A stretch of DNA of 64,000 nucleotides from the NCBI RefSeq assembly GCF_010509575.1, contig NZ_CP048437.1, positions 744,001 through 808,000 on the forward strand. Direction: 5' to 3'. A model generated the notes under the pieces. The model was not told the DNA's origin. It made no database searches and saw only the letters and a program-made list of their open reading frames with translations. Positions 24,605-32,004 of the stretch are shown here, in pieces (position 1 is the first letter of the stretch; each line of letters starts with the position of its first letter). The position numbers were made by a program, and so were the translations under genes. The stretch comes from Faecalibacterium duncaniae (GTDB taxonomy: Bacteria > Bacillota > Clostridia > Oscillospirales > Ruminococcaceae).

Positions 24605-25972
24605 TTAGTTCTTCAGGGACTGCATGGGAGCCGGCAGGCGGCCGCCGCGGTTGATGAACACCGAGGGGTCACGCTGATTGACCGGCATGATGGGACCATA
24701 GCCCAGCAGACCGCCGAAATCCAGGATCTCGCCTGCCTTGCGGCCGATGGCGGGAATGACGCGGACAGCGGTGGTCTTGCTGTTCACCATGCCAATGGCG
24801 GCTTCGTCGGCGATCAGGGCGCTGATGACAGCGGGGGTGGTATCGCCGGGGATGATGACCATATCGATGCCCACCGAGCAGACAGCTGTCATGGCTTCCA
24901 GCTTTTCGATGGTCAGGCAGCCGCACTCGGCGGCGTGGATCATGCCGTCGTCCTCGCTGACGGGGATAAAGGCACCGGAGAGGCCGCCCACATGGTTGGA
25001 GGCCATCACGCCGCCCTTCTTCACGGCATCGTTCAGCAGGGCCAGGCAGGCCGTGGTGCCGCAGCAGCCGCAGGTCTCAAGGCCCATCTCTTCCAGAATG
25101 TTGGCCACGCTGTCGCCCACAGCAGGGGTGGGGGCCAGCGAAAGGTCGATGATGCCCGCGGGCACGCCCAGAGCCTTGGAGGCCAGATTGGCCACCAGCT
25201 GGCCCACGCGGGTGATCTTGAAGGCGGTACGCTTGACCAGCTCCGCCACCTCGTCGATGGGAGCATCCTTGGGCAGCTTTGCCAGCGCGGCGCGCACAGC
25301 GCCGGGGCCGGAAACGCCGACGTGGATCTCACAGTCGGGCTCGCCGGGGCCGTGGAATGCACCGGCCATGAAGGGATTGTCCTCAGGTGCGTTGCAGAAC
25401 ACCACCAGCTTTGCCGCGCCGATGCACTGGCGGTCGGCGGTCAGCTCGCTGGCCTTCTTCACGGCTTCGCCCATCAGCTTGATGGCATCCATGTTCAGGC
25501 CTGCCTTGGTGGCACCGATATTCACCGAGCTGCACACGATGTCGGTCTCGGCCAGTGCGCGGGGGATGGACTCGATCAGGCGGCGGTCACCGGCCGAGAA
25601 GCCCTTGTGCACAAGGGCAGTGTAGCCGCCCACAAAGTTCACGCCCACCTTTTTGCCTGCGGCATCCAGTGCCTTGGCAAAGTCCACGGGGTCTGCATCG
25701 GGGCAGGCACCCAGCAGCATGGCAATGGGGGTGACGCTGATCCGCTTGTTGATGATGGGAATGCCGTACTCGGCGCTGATATGCTCCACGGCGGGCACCA
25801 GATCGGCTGCCTTGGTGGTGATCTTGTTGTAAATCTTTTCGCAGGCCTTCTTCGGGTCCGGATCAATGCAGTCCAGCAGGCTGATGCCCATGGTGACCGT
25901 GCGCACGTCCAGATTGTCCTGCGTGAACATCTCGATGGTCTCGAGGATGTCGCCGGTATTCATCATGCTCAT
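24605..25972 (-). CDS. UPF0210 (DUF711, PFL) family protein
   Basis: A 456-residue cytoplasmic protein conserved in anaerobic Firmicutes and archaea, with a fold related to pyruvate-formate lyase/ribonucleotide reductase barrels but no proven function. Recognisable blocks: [12 protein letters not shown] at the start, [20 protein letters not shown] (about 114-133), [12 protein letters not shown] (about 218-229) and [20 protein letters not shown] (about 301-320) with a Cys cluster. ATG 25972 is preceded by AAAGGA at 7 nt. It follows an ACT-domain UPF0237 gene, its standard partner, which may sense an amino acid. Confidence 0.93.
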   Translation of the reverse strand: MSMMNTGDILETIEMFTQDNLDVRTVTMGISLLDCIDPDPKKACEKIYNKITTKAADLVPAVEHISAEYGIPIINKRISVTPIAMLLGACPDADPVDFAKALDAAGKKVGVNFVGGYTALVHKGFSAGDRRLIESIPRALAETDIVCSSVNIGATKAGLNMDAIKLMGEAVKKASELTADRQCIGAAKLVVFCNAPEDNPFMAGAFHGPGEPDCEIHVGVSGPGAVRAALAKLPKDAPIDEVAELVKRTAFKITRVGQLVANLASKALGVPAGIIDLSLAPTPAVGDSVANILEEMGLETCGCCGTTACLALLNDAVKKGGVMASNHVGGLSGAFIPVSEDDGMIHAAECGCLTIEKLEAMTAVCSVGIDMVIIPGDTTPAVISALIADEAAIGMVNSKTTAVRVIPAIGRKAGEILDFGGLLGYGPIMPVNQRDPSVFINRGGRLPAPMQSLKN

Positions 25973-25989
25973 AAGAGTATCCTTTCTAA

Positions 25990-26054
25990 ACCTCTCCGTC
26001 ATTGCTTCGCAATGCCACCTCTATTAAGGGAGCTGGCGCAAAGCGTCTGAGAGG
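25990..26054. repeat. Hybrid palindromic repeat between the UPF0237 and UPF0210 genes
   Basis: Both ends carry the CCTCTC/GAGAGG edge (CCTCTCCGTC at 25991, CTGAGAGG at about 26054), so it looks like two half-repeats joined head to head. Confidence 0.7.
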
Positions 26055-26063
26055 TCTTGTCTG

Positions 26064-26333
26064 TTAGATGGTATGCATTGCGTCAAAAACTTCCTGACGG
26101 GTCAGATTGATCTGCATCCCCATCTCCTTGGCCAGAGCATCGGTGCGGGTGTGCAGCTCCTCATGGCTGACGCTGCACTTGGAGATGTCCACCAGCATGA
26201 TCATGGCAAACATGCCCTGCAGAACGCTCTGGGTCACATCCTCAATGTTGATGTTCAGCTCACAGCAAAGGGCGGCCACTTTGGCAACAACGCCCACGGT
26301 ATCGTGTCCGATGACAGTGATAAACGCTTTCAT
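26064..26333 (-). CDS. UPF0237 ACT domain protein
   Basis: An 89-residue single ACT domain (MKAFITVIGHDTVGVVAKVA at the start, then the INIEDVTQSVLQGMFAMIML strand-helix). ACT domains bind amino acids and dimerise. This type, related to GcvR, is consistently paired with UPF0210 genes, and the pair here is in the usual order. ATG 26333 follows AAGGAAT; a start 15 nt upstream is less well placed. The regulated process is unknown. Confidence 0.92.
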   Translation of the reverse strand: MKAFITVIGHDTVGVVAKVAALCCELNINIEDVTQSVLQGMFAMIMLVDISKCSVSHEELHTRTDALAKEMGMQINLTRQEVFDAMHTI

Positions 26334-26363
26334 ATTCCTTACCCCCATTGTTTCTGGTAAAAA

Positions 26364-26410
26364 CCCCTCAGGCGCTTCGCGCCAGCCCCCCTAGTAGTGG
26401 GGCCTCTGGC
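26364..26410. repeat. Palindromic repeat copy in the UPF0237 leader
   Basis: CCCCTCAGGCGCTTCGCGCC..CCTAGTAGTGGGGCCTCTGGC, a degenerate copy. Confidence 0.7.
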
Positions 26411-26460
26411 GTTGCGTGGAGTTTTGCAAGTTCCCCGTTCCGCACAAACTGTATCATTCT

Positions 26461-26518
26461 GCCAAGGCCGCCCCTATTAGGGAAGGTGGCAAAGCCGTCA
26501 GGCTTTGACGGAAGGGTT
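26461..26518. repeat. Palindromic repeat copy, reverse orientation
   Basis: GCCAAGGCCGCCCCTATTAG..GCTTTGACGGAAGGGTT. Together with the copy at 26364 it fills half of the 376-bp gap before the Lrp gene; the rest (26519-26700) is AT-rich promoter DNA. Confidence 0.75.
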
Positions 26519-26525
26519 TAATTTC

Positions 26526-26547
26526 AGTATAGCAGATTTGCCGATTT
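26526..26547 (-). promoter_or_regulatory. Candidate promoter of the UPF0237-UPF0210 operon
   Basis: Minus strand -10 TATACT (26531-26526) with a weak -35 (TTCAAA-like) 15-17 bp upstream. The transcript would run through two palindromic repeats before the first gene. Confidence 0.4.
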
Positions 26548-26624
26548 TTGAACACTCTTTTTGGAAAAAAGAGCAGTTTTCAGGCGGAAAAGACATTCTA
26601 TACTGCTTTGATGTAAAAAACAAG

Positions 26625-26653
26625 ATGCAAAGCGGCGATTCTTGTGCTATACT
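26625..26653 (+). promoter_or_regulatory. Candidate promoter of the Lrp-aminotransferase-ispE operon
   Basis: ATGCAA (26625-26630), 17-bp spacer, TATACT (26648-26653). The leader is about 50 nt and contains a short GGGCGGGTACGCCCACCC hairpin. Confidence 0.5.
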
Positions 26654-26709
26654 GAAAAATAACAGCGGGGCGGGTACGCCCACCCGCGCAAAACAAAGGA
26701 GAAACGACC

Positions 26710-27189
26710 ATGGAACAGCTTTTGAAGATTCTGGAAGACAATGCGCGGCTGCCCATTGAGGACATTGCCACCATGCTGAATAAATCCCCCGCCGAGGTGG
26801 CGGCTATGATCGACCTGGCCCGGGCGCAGGGCATCATCAAGGGCTACAAGACCCTTGTGGACTGGGAAAAGGCCGGGGTGAACCGGGTGGAAGCCGTCAT
26901 CGAGCTGAATGTCAGCCCCAAGAAGAGCCGCGGCTTTGATGAGATCGCAGCCACCATTGCCGCCTTTGACGAGGTGGAGAGCGTGCTGCTGATGAGCGGC
27001 GGCTATGACCTGCAGCTGGTCATCAAGGGCCAGACCTTCCAGGAGATCGCCCTGTTCGTGGCAAAGCGCCTGAGCCCGCTGGACGATGTGCTGTCCACTG
27101 CCACCCATTTTGTCCTGCGCACCTATAAAAAAGAGGGCCGCCTGTATCAGGACGAAGAGATCGATGAAAGAGAGTGCACGGTTCTGTGA
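26710..27189 (+). CDS. Lrp/AsnC family transcriptional regulator
   Basis: A 159-residue regulator with an N-terminal winged helix-turn-helix (LPIEDIATMLNKSPAEVAAM, about 14-33) and a C-terminal RAM/ACT-like ligand domain (VESVLLMSGGYDLQLVIKG, about 90-108). Family members sense amino acids and control amino acid metabolism. ATG 26710 follows AAAGGAG. Its stop overlaps the aminotransferase start by 1 nt, so it very likely regulates that gene and itself. Confidence 0.9.
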   Translation: MEQLLKILEDNARLPIEDIATMLNKSPAEVAAMIDLARAQGIIKGYKTLVDWEKAGVNRVEAVIELNVSPKKSRGFDEIAATIAAFDEVESVLLMSGGYDLQLVIKGQTFQEIALFVAKRLSPLDDVLSTATHFVLRTYKKEGRLYQDEEIDERECTVL

Positions 27190-28376
27190 TGGATTACGAT
27201 AAACTGATCGCGCCTGCCGCACGGGAGATGCGCCCCTCCGGCATCCGCAAATTCTTCGATCTGGCCGCTGATATGCCCGAGTGCATCAGTCTGGGCGTGG
27301 GCGAGCCGGATTTCAAAACACCGTGGGCTGTGCGGGAAGCAGGCATCGAGAGCCTGGAGCATGGCCGCACCCGCTACACCGCCAACGCAGGCCTGAAAGA
27401 GCTGCGGGCGGAGATTTGCAGATATCTGGAGCGCCGGATGCACCTGCACTACGACCCCCTGCGGGAGGTGCTGGTGACCGTGGGCGGCAGCGAAGCTATT
27501 GATATGTGCATCCGCGCCATCGTGCAGCCCGGGGATGAGGTGATTATCCCGGAGCCCTGCTTTGTCTGCTATGAGCCCATCACCACCCTGTCCGGCGGTG
27601 TGCCGGTGCATGTGCCCTGCCGCCAGGAGGATGAGTTCCGCCTCAGGCCCGAGGCCCTGAAAGCCGCCATCACCCCCAAGACCAAGCTCCTTATCATGCC
27701 GTTCCCCAACAACCCCACCGGTGCGGTGATGGAGCGGGAGGATCTGGAAGCCATTGCGGAGGTCCTGCGGGATACCAACGTCATGGTGCTTTCGGATGAG
27801 ATCTACGCCGAGCTGAACTACGGCCTGCGGCCCCATGTCTCCATTGCCACCCTGCCCGGCATGGCCGAGCGGACCATTGTGGTGAATGGTTTTTCCAAGA
27901 CCTATGCCATGACCGGCTGGCGCTTGGGCTATGCCTGCGGCCCGGCTCCCATCATCAAAATTATGACCAAGATCCACCAGAGCGCCATTATGAGCGCCCC
28001 CACCACCAGCCAGTATGCGGCCATCACCGCCCTGCGGGAGTGCGACGGTGAGATCGACAAGATGCGGGACGAGTACAACATGCGCCGCCGCCTGGTGGTG
28101 CACGGCTTTAACTCTATGGGCCTGACCTGCTTTGAGCCGCGGGGTGCGTTCTACGCCTTCCCCTGCATCAAGAGCACCGGTATGACCAGCCAGGAGTTCT
28201 GCACAAAGCTGCTGGAGCAGAAGCATGTTGCGTTGGTGCCCGGCGATGCCTTTGGCGCATCCGGCGAGGGCTACTGCCGTGTTTCCTATGCTTACAGCGT
28301 GGAGCACCTGACCGAGGCCATGAAGCGCATCCGGGAGTTCCTGAAAGAAAACGGCATCAACAGCGGAGAGCAGTGA
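27189..28376 (+). CDS. Class I/II pyridoxal-phosphate aminotransferase
   Basis: A 395-residue fold-type I aminotransferase. Landmarks: ISLGVGEPDFKTPWAVREAG near the N-terminus, FPNNPTGAVM (about 170-179), SDEIYAEL (about 202) and the PLP lysine in GFSKTYAMTGWRLGY (Lys about 237). The sequence type resembles aspartate or aromatic/branched-chain aminotransferases found next to Lrp regulators. Amino-group transfer between an amino acid and 2-oxoglutarate is expected, but the substrate is not decided. The start at 27189 overlaps the regulator's stop; a GTG 15 nt upstream is possible. Confidence 0.92.
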   Translation: MDYDKLIAPAAREMRPSGIRKFFDLAADMPECISLGVGEPDFKTPWAVREAGIESLEHGRTRYTANAGLKELRAEICRYLERRMHLHYDPLREVLVTVGGSEAIDMCIRAIVQPGDEVIIPEPCFVCYEPITTLSGGVPVHVPCRQEDEFRLRPEALKAAITPKTKLLIMPFPNNPTGAVMEREDLEAIAEVLRDTNVMVLSDEIYAELNYGLRPHVSIATLPGMAERTIVVNGFSKTYAMTGWRLGYACGPAPIIKIMTKIHQSAIMSAPTTSQYAAITALRECDGEIDKMRDEYNMRRRLVVHGFNSMGLTCFEPRGAFYAFPCIKSTGMTSQEFCTKLLEQKHVALVPGDAFGASGEGYCRVSYAYSVEHLTEAMKRIREFLKENGINSGEQ

Positions 28377-28388
28377 GGAGGAAGACCG

Positions 28389-29279
28389 ATGGCAAAACTG
28401 AACTGCGTGACCGTTCTGGCCCCGGCCAAGCTGAATCTGGCGCTGGATGTAGTGGGCCTGCTGCCCAACGGCTACCATAACCTGGATATGACGATGCAGG
28501 CCATTACCCTGTATGAGCGGGTGGTGCTGCGCCGCAGCCAGAACCTGAGCCTGACCCTGCCGGGCAGCCCGGTGGCCGCCAACGATTCCAACACGGCCAT
28601 CAAGGCGGCGCTGGCCTTCTTCCACTACACCGGCCTGCTGGCGGGTGTAGAGATCACCATTTACAAGAATGTGCCGGTGCGTGCCGGCATGGCAGGCGGC
28701 AGCGCCGATGCCGCTGGTGTGCTGGTGGGCCTGAACGTCCTTTACGGCGCAAAGCTCTCCATGAGTGAGCTCTGCGCGCTGGGGGCAAAGATCGGCGCGG
28801 ACGTGCCCTTTGCCCTGATGGGCGGCACCTGCCGGGTGCAGGGCGTGGGCGATGTGATGAAAGCCCTGCCGCCCTGCCCGGACTGCTGGTTCACGGTGGT
28901 CATGCCCGATTACGGCGTTTCCACCCCGGAAGCCTTTGCAGCTTATGACAAAGTGGGCAGCAGCACCCACCCCGACTGCGAAGCCCAGGAAAAGGCGATC
29001 CGCGCCGAGGATCTGGCGGGTGTGTGTGCCGCCGCAGGCAACGCGCTGGAGGAATGCAGCGGAGCCAGAGACAACGAGGCCATCAAGACCGCGCTGAAAG
29101 AGAACGGCGCTGTCACTGCCCTGATGACCGGCAGCGGCGCGGCTGTGTTTGGCATCTTTGAGAGCGAAGAAGCTGCCCGAAGCGCCGCCGAGGCTGTCAG
29201 GGCGCAGTGGCCGCAGGTGTATGTGGCCCGGCCCGATCGGGGCGGCGCGCGGGTCATCAGCCCGAAGTGGATGCTGTAA
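28389..29279 (+). CDS. ispE: 4-diphosphocytidyl-2-C-methyl-D-erythritol kinase
   Basis: A 296-residue GHMP kinase of the MEP isoprenoid pathway; phosphorylates CDP-methylerythritol at the 2-hydroxyl. N-terminal APAKLNLALDVVGLLPNGYH (about 11-30), the glycine-rich ATP loop VRAGMAGGSADAAGVLVGLN (about 98-117) and GADVPFALMGGTCRVQGVG (about 136-154) identify it. Its Shine-Dalgarno GAGGAGG overlaps the end of the aminotransferase gene. Last stable gene before the terminator at 29288. Confidence 0.95.
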   Translation: MAKLNCVTVLAPAKLNLALDVVGLLPNGYHNLDMTMQAITLYERVVLRRSQNLSLTLPGSPVAANDSNTAIKAALAFFHYTGLLAGVEITIYKNVPVRAGMAGGSADAAGVLVGLNVLYGAKLSMSELCALGAKIGADVPFALMGGTCRVQGVGDVMKALPPCPDCWFTVVMPDYGVSTPEAFAAYDKVGSSTHPDCEAQEKAIRAEDLAGVCAAAGNALEECSGARDNEAIKTALKENGAVTALMTGSGAAVFGIFESEEAARSAAEAVRAQWPQVYVARPDRGGARVISPKWML

Positions 29280-29287
29280 TATGCATA

Positions 29288-29335
29288 ACCTCCTTTCCAA
29301 TGGGGAAAACTGCCCAAAGGAAAGGAGGTCTTTTT
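29288..29335 (+). terminator. Terminator of ispE whose 3' arm is the ribosome-binding site of the next gene
   Basis: ACCTCCTTTCC (29288-29298) pairs perfectly with GGAAAGGAGGT (29319-29329), an inner TGGG/CCCA stem closes the loop, and TTTTT follows. The GTG start of the DUF378 gene is at 29336. The same stem can stop transcription and hide the AAAGGAGG. Confidence 0.75.
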
Positions 29336-29539
29336 GTGCAGACCTTTTATAAAGTGTGCCTGATCCTGATGATTATTGGCGGCATCAACTGGGGGCTTGT
29401 GGGCCTGTTCCAGTTTGACTTTGTGGGCTGGCTGCTGGGCGGCAGCAGCTCCATCTGGTCGCGCATCGTGTTTACGGTGGTGGGCGTGGCCGCTGTCTGC
29501 GGCATCCCGGGGCTGTTTGCAGAGGAAACGGAAGAATGA
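29336..29539 (+). CDS. DUF378 family small membrane protein
   Basis: A 67-residue protein with two transmembrane segments (YKVCLILMIIGGINWGLVGL, about 6-25, and IVFTVVGVAAVCGIPGLF, about 44-61) and the DUF378 core GGINWGLVGLFQFDFVGWLL. Function unknown. GTG 29336 is chosen because AAAGGAGG lies 7 nt upstream; a longer in-frame ORF back into ispE has no start signal. The ribosome-binding site is locked in a terminator stem. Confidence 0.9.
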   Translation: MQTFYKVCLILMIIGGINWGLVGLFQFDFVGWLLGGSSSIWSRIVFTVVGVAAVCGIPGLFAEETEE

Positions 29540-29579
29540 AAAACGGCTGCTGCACGGAAAATGTGCAGCAGCCGTTTTT
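29540..29579. terminator. Bidirectional terminator between DUF378 and the peroxiredoxin-like gene
   Basis: AAAACGGCTGCTGCAC (29540-29555) pairs with GTGCAGCAGCCGTTTT (29563-29578), with T-runs on both strands. Confidence 0.9.
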
Positions 29580-29588
29580 GTGGATCAT

Positions 29589-30218
29589 TCAGTTATCCCA
29601 CCCCACCAGATCGGGCAGGGTAAGGGTCTCGTCCGAGCAGTGGGGGTCTGCGGGGCCGTCGGTGGGGGAAGTGGCCTTTTCCACAGCCCGCACGATCTCG
29701 CTGATGGCGGCGCAGTCCTCGGGCAGGTCGGTCTGGCTGCGGCCCGAGTGGGTGAACAGGATCTTGCCCAGATGGCCCACCACCAGCGTCAGCGGCAGCA
29801 GCTGAGGGGCTTTGGTGTCGTAGTGGTAACCGGCATCTCTGGCGGCCTTGTAGATCTTCTGGGCCGCAAAGCTCCAGCTCAACAGGCCGCGGGTCTGCTC
29901 TACGCCCAGGTAGCCGTACAGCACGCCGGGGCCGTCGCAGATGACAGGAAAGGGGAAATCTGAGCCGTGGGTGGCCTTTGCCACCGCCTGCGCCGAGGAA
30001 CGCACCACACAGACAAGCCGTGCCCCCTTGAGCTGGGGCAGCGTTTTCAGGTAGCGGGTGATATATTCGCGGCTGACAGGGTGGTCGAATCCGGGCAGGA
30101 AGATCATGCACAGCGGATGCTCCCCCTCGCACAGGGCGTAAAAATCATTGCCCGGCACCGTGGGGGTGTCGTAGGTGAAACGGGGGATGCTCGTCCCCAC
30201 AAGATGTTCGCTTTTCAT
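29589..30218 (-). CDS. Peroxiredoxin-like (AhpC/TSA fold) protein lacking the catalytic cysteines
   Basis: A 209-residue thioredoxin-fold protein. It has the layout of the Prx-like AhpC/TSA family: a beta strand (CMIFLPGF), the active-site region, a helix, and the later FPFPVICDGPGVLYGYLGV block (about 90-108). Where relatives I know have CPVCRE, this reads HPVSRE (about 47-52), so both redox cysteines are replaced and peroxidase activity is doubtful. ATG 30218 is chosen; an in-frame GTG at 30230 is possible, because AAAGGA lies upstream of both. It is alone between terminators. Confidence 0.7.
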   Translation of the reverse strand: MKSEHLVGTSIPRFTYDTPTVPGNDFYALCEGEHPLCMIFLPGFDHPVSREYITRYLKTLPQLKGARLVCVVRSSAQAVAKATHGSDFPFPVICDGPGVLYGYLGVEQTRGLLSWSFAAQKIYKAARDAGYHYDTKAPQLLPLTLVVGHLGKILFTHSGRSQTDLPEDCAAISEIVRAVEKATSPTDGPADPHCSDETLTLPDLVGWDN

Positions 30219-30248
30219 ACCGCAATGCACATCCTTTCCATCATCACC

Positions 30249-30287
30249 AAAACCTCTCCGTCATTGCTGACGCGCCTGAGAGGTTTT
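30249..30287. repeat. Short palindromic repeat relic / hairpin
   Basis: AAAACCTCTC (30249-30258) pairs with GAGAGGTTTT (30278-30287) around a repeat-like CGTCATTGCTGACGC core. It could terminate on either strand. Confidence 0.65.
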
Positions 30288-30292
30288 CCTAT

Positions 30293-30334
30293 AAAAAAAT
30301 CCACACACTGGCCTTGTGGCAGGCCAGCGGTGGA
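30293..30334 (-). terminator. Strong terminator downstream of the 6S RNA
   Basis: Minus strand TCCACCGCTGGCCT (30334-30321) pairs with AGGCCAGTGTGTGGA (30314-30300) and is followed by seven T (30299-30293). Confidence 0.85.
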
Positions 30335-30345
30335 TGCAATGCTAT

Positions 30346-30549
30346 AAAAAGATCCCGCCCGGTCGTCTGCGGCAATCAAACCTACCCTTACGGACAGGTG
30401 GGTGCCCTGTCGCCGGATTCACGCTTCCTCATCGAACCTCCATGGTCGACCCATGGCGGGGAGGTCTGCAATCCGCCGGAGAACTCCGGGCTCCCGTTGA
30501 ATGATTAGTAGGATCATATAAACCGCAACAAATCGCGCCGGGCAGGAAG
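30346..30549 (-). ncRNA. ssrS: 6S RNA
   Basis: About 200 nt with no ORF. Read on the minus strand, the terminal stem CCTGCCCGG (30546-30538) pairs with CCGGGCGGG (30362-30354), followed inward by TTGCGG/CCGCAG. Between them lie a large central bulge region (TTTATATGATCCTACTAATC) and a hairpin block GGCACCCACCTG..GGGTAGGT that resembles the CACCTTGAACCAAGGGTTCAAGG arm of E. coli 6S RNA. 6S RNA binds sigma-70 RNA polymerase and mimics an open promoter. TTTTT at 30350-30346 marks a possible 3' end, and a stronger terminator follows. No clear promoter was found between it and DUF1292, so it may be processed from that transcript. Confidence 0.72.
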
Positions 30550-30580
30550 TCTTGCCTGGGAATCTGTCTGTGCAGGGGAA

Positions 30581-30895
30581 TTACTCGATCTCGAACTGGT
30601 CGCTCAGGCGCTGCTCAAACAGCTTGCTGACTTCCATCAGAGTCTCGTCATCCTCCACAACGTCCAGATATTCGCCCTCGCTGTCCTCGCCCACGCTCAG
30701 GATGACCAGCTGTGCGTCCTCGTTGACATCCTCTTCATCCTCTGCGTATTCGACAACTGCAAGGTAATGCACGCCCTTATGGTCCAGTGCATCGATCACT
30801 TCAAACGTGACCTCATTGCCGTCCTCATCCTCAAGAGTCATCAGATCGGGCTGATATTCCTCTTCGGTGTTCGGGTTCTTGATCTCTTCTGCCAT
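30581..30895 (-). CDS. DUF1292 domain protein
   Basis: A 104-residue very acidic protein (about a third Asp/Glu) of the DUF1292/YrzB type. The core pattern MTLEDEDGNEVTFEVIDALD, HYLAVVEYAEDEEDVNED and EGEYLDVVEDDETL is clear. Function unknown; in Firmicutes such genes often neighbour ruvX and RNA-related genes. ATG 30895 follows AGGAGAA; an extension to 30961 would start in the leader. The 6S RNA gene lies directly downstream on the same strand. Confidence 0.9.
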   Translation of the reverse strand: MAEEIKNPNTEEEYQPDLMTLEDEDGNEVTFEVIDALDHKGVHYLAVVEYAEDEEDVNEDAQLVILSVGEDSEGEYLDVVEDDETLMEVSKLFEQRLSDQFEIE

Positions 30896-31005
30896 AAGAT
30901 ACGTTCTCCTGTCTATCCAAACCCAATCAAAGGGATGGTACTCAAATAAAATTACGCACACAGCCCGGGATCTGCTGCGTTCCCGCCGTCCCTTGCTGTG
31001 CTTAT

Positions 31006-31034
31006 AGTGTAGCGTTTTTTTGCCTGCTCGTCAA
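31006..31034 (-). promoter_or_regulatory. Promoter of DUF1292 (and possibly 6S RNA)
   Basis: Minus strand TTGACG (31034-31029), 17-bp spacer, TACACT (31011-31006): one of the best promoters in the window. The leader is about 100 nt. Confidence 0.75.
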
Positions 31035-31176
31035 GATGTTTTTCGCACAGAAAATGCGCGACAAATTTTCACGCATTTCCCTCTCGCTTCCCGGGCAGAA
31101 ATATGCTATACTGAATTCTGCGTATCTCCCGCGTGCGGGGGAACTGCTATCAGAATATGAACGGAGGGATCTGTTT

Positions 31177-31920
31177 ATGAATAAGACCCGTGTCCGGTTG
31201 GCGGCGCTGCTGCTGGCCGTGAGTTTTGCACTGTCCGGCTGCAGCCTTGTGAAAAACATCGGCGGCAGCAGCGGAGCCGGAACAAAGACCATCACCCGCC
31301 CGGCGGTGGAATCGGCCGAGCTGCAGTTCACCCACCCGGCGGCGGGGGAACCCGTGGCGGTGTTCGATACCACGGCGGGTGTGTTCCGGGCGGTACTCTT
31401 CCCGGAGCAGGCCCCGCAGGCCTATGATAACTTTGTGGGTCTGGTGCAGGCGGGCTACTATAACGGCCTGACCGTGACCCGTGTGGAGCAGGACTTTGTG
31501 GTGGAAGCCGGTCAGGGAACTGACGGCAAGGGCACCACCATCTGGAACGGCAGCCGCTACCCGGCTGAGGCCACCGACAAGCTCCACCATTATTCCGGTG
31601 CCCTCTGCATGGCGGCGGACTCCTCCGGCAAGTGCGCCAGCGTCTTTTATATCATGTCCACTCTGCCCGGCGGGGATTCCGTCACCCAGGAACTCACCGA
31701 CCAGATGAACAGTGCAGGCTATCGCGCTGAGGTCGTCTCGGCCTACCAGACCGCCGGCGGCGCGCCTTACCTCGACTACACCGATACCGTGCTGGGCCAG
31801 GTGTACGAGGGGATGGACGTGGTGGACACCATCGCTCAGGCCGCCGTGGATGAGAACCAGAAGCCCACGGAAACGATCACCATCAACAGCGTCAGCATTG
31901 AGACATATCAGGCGCAGTAA
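31177..31920 (+). CDS. Cyclophilin-type peptidyl-prolyl isomerase lipoprotein
   Basis: A 247-residue exported protein. Signal peptide with lipobox ALSGC (Cys about 23), then a cyclophilin domain: AVFDTTAGVFRAVLFPEQAP (about 64-83), AYDNFVGLVQAGYYNGLTVT (about 85-104), VVEAGQGTDGKGT and CASVFYIM. It should assist folding of secreted proteins at the outer face of the membrane. ATG 31177 follows GGAGGG; the extra 47 residues of the open frame upstream have no start signal and would bury the signal peptide. A TATACT at 31107-31112 is a possible -10. Confidence 0.93.
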   Translation: MNKTRVRLAALLLAVSFALSGCSLVKNIGGSSGAGTKTITRPAVESAELQFTHPAAGEPVAVFDTTAGVFRAVLFPEQAPQAYDNFVGLVQAGYYNGLTVTRVEQDFVVEAGQGTDGKGTTIWNGSRYPAEATDKLHHYSGALCMAADSSGKCASVFYIMSTLPGGDSVTQELTDQMNSAGYRAEVVSAYQTAGGAPYLDYTDTVLGQVYEGMDVVDTIAQAAVDENQKPTETITINSVSIETYQAQ

Positions 31921-31932
31921 CAACTGAAAATG

Positions 31933-31974
31933 ACAAAACCGGCTTTCCTGTGGCAGTAGGAAAGCCGGTTTTGT
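31933..31974. terminator. Bidirectional terminator between the cyclophilin and SDR genes
   Basis: ACAAAACCGGCTTTCCT (31933-31949) pairs with AGGAAAGCCGGTTTTGT (31958-31974), with T on both sides. Confidence 0.9.
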
Positions 31975-32004
31975 GCTGAATGGAGAGAATGGGGGATATA
32001 TCGG

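Noticed and set aside
28943..29335. A longer DUF378 protein starting inside ispE
   Set aside because: The extra N-terminus is an out-of-frame translation of ispE and the terminator, while GTG 29336 has an ideal ribosome-binding site.
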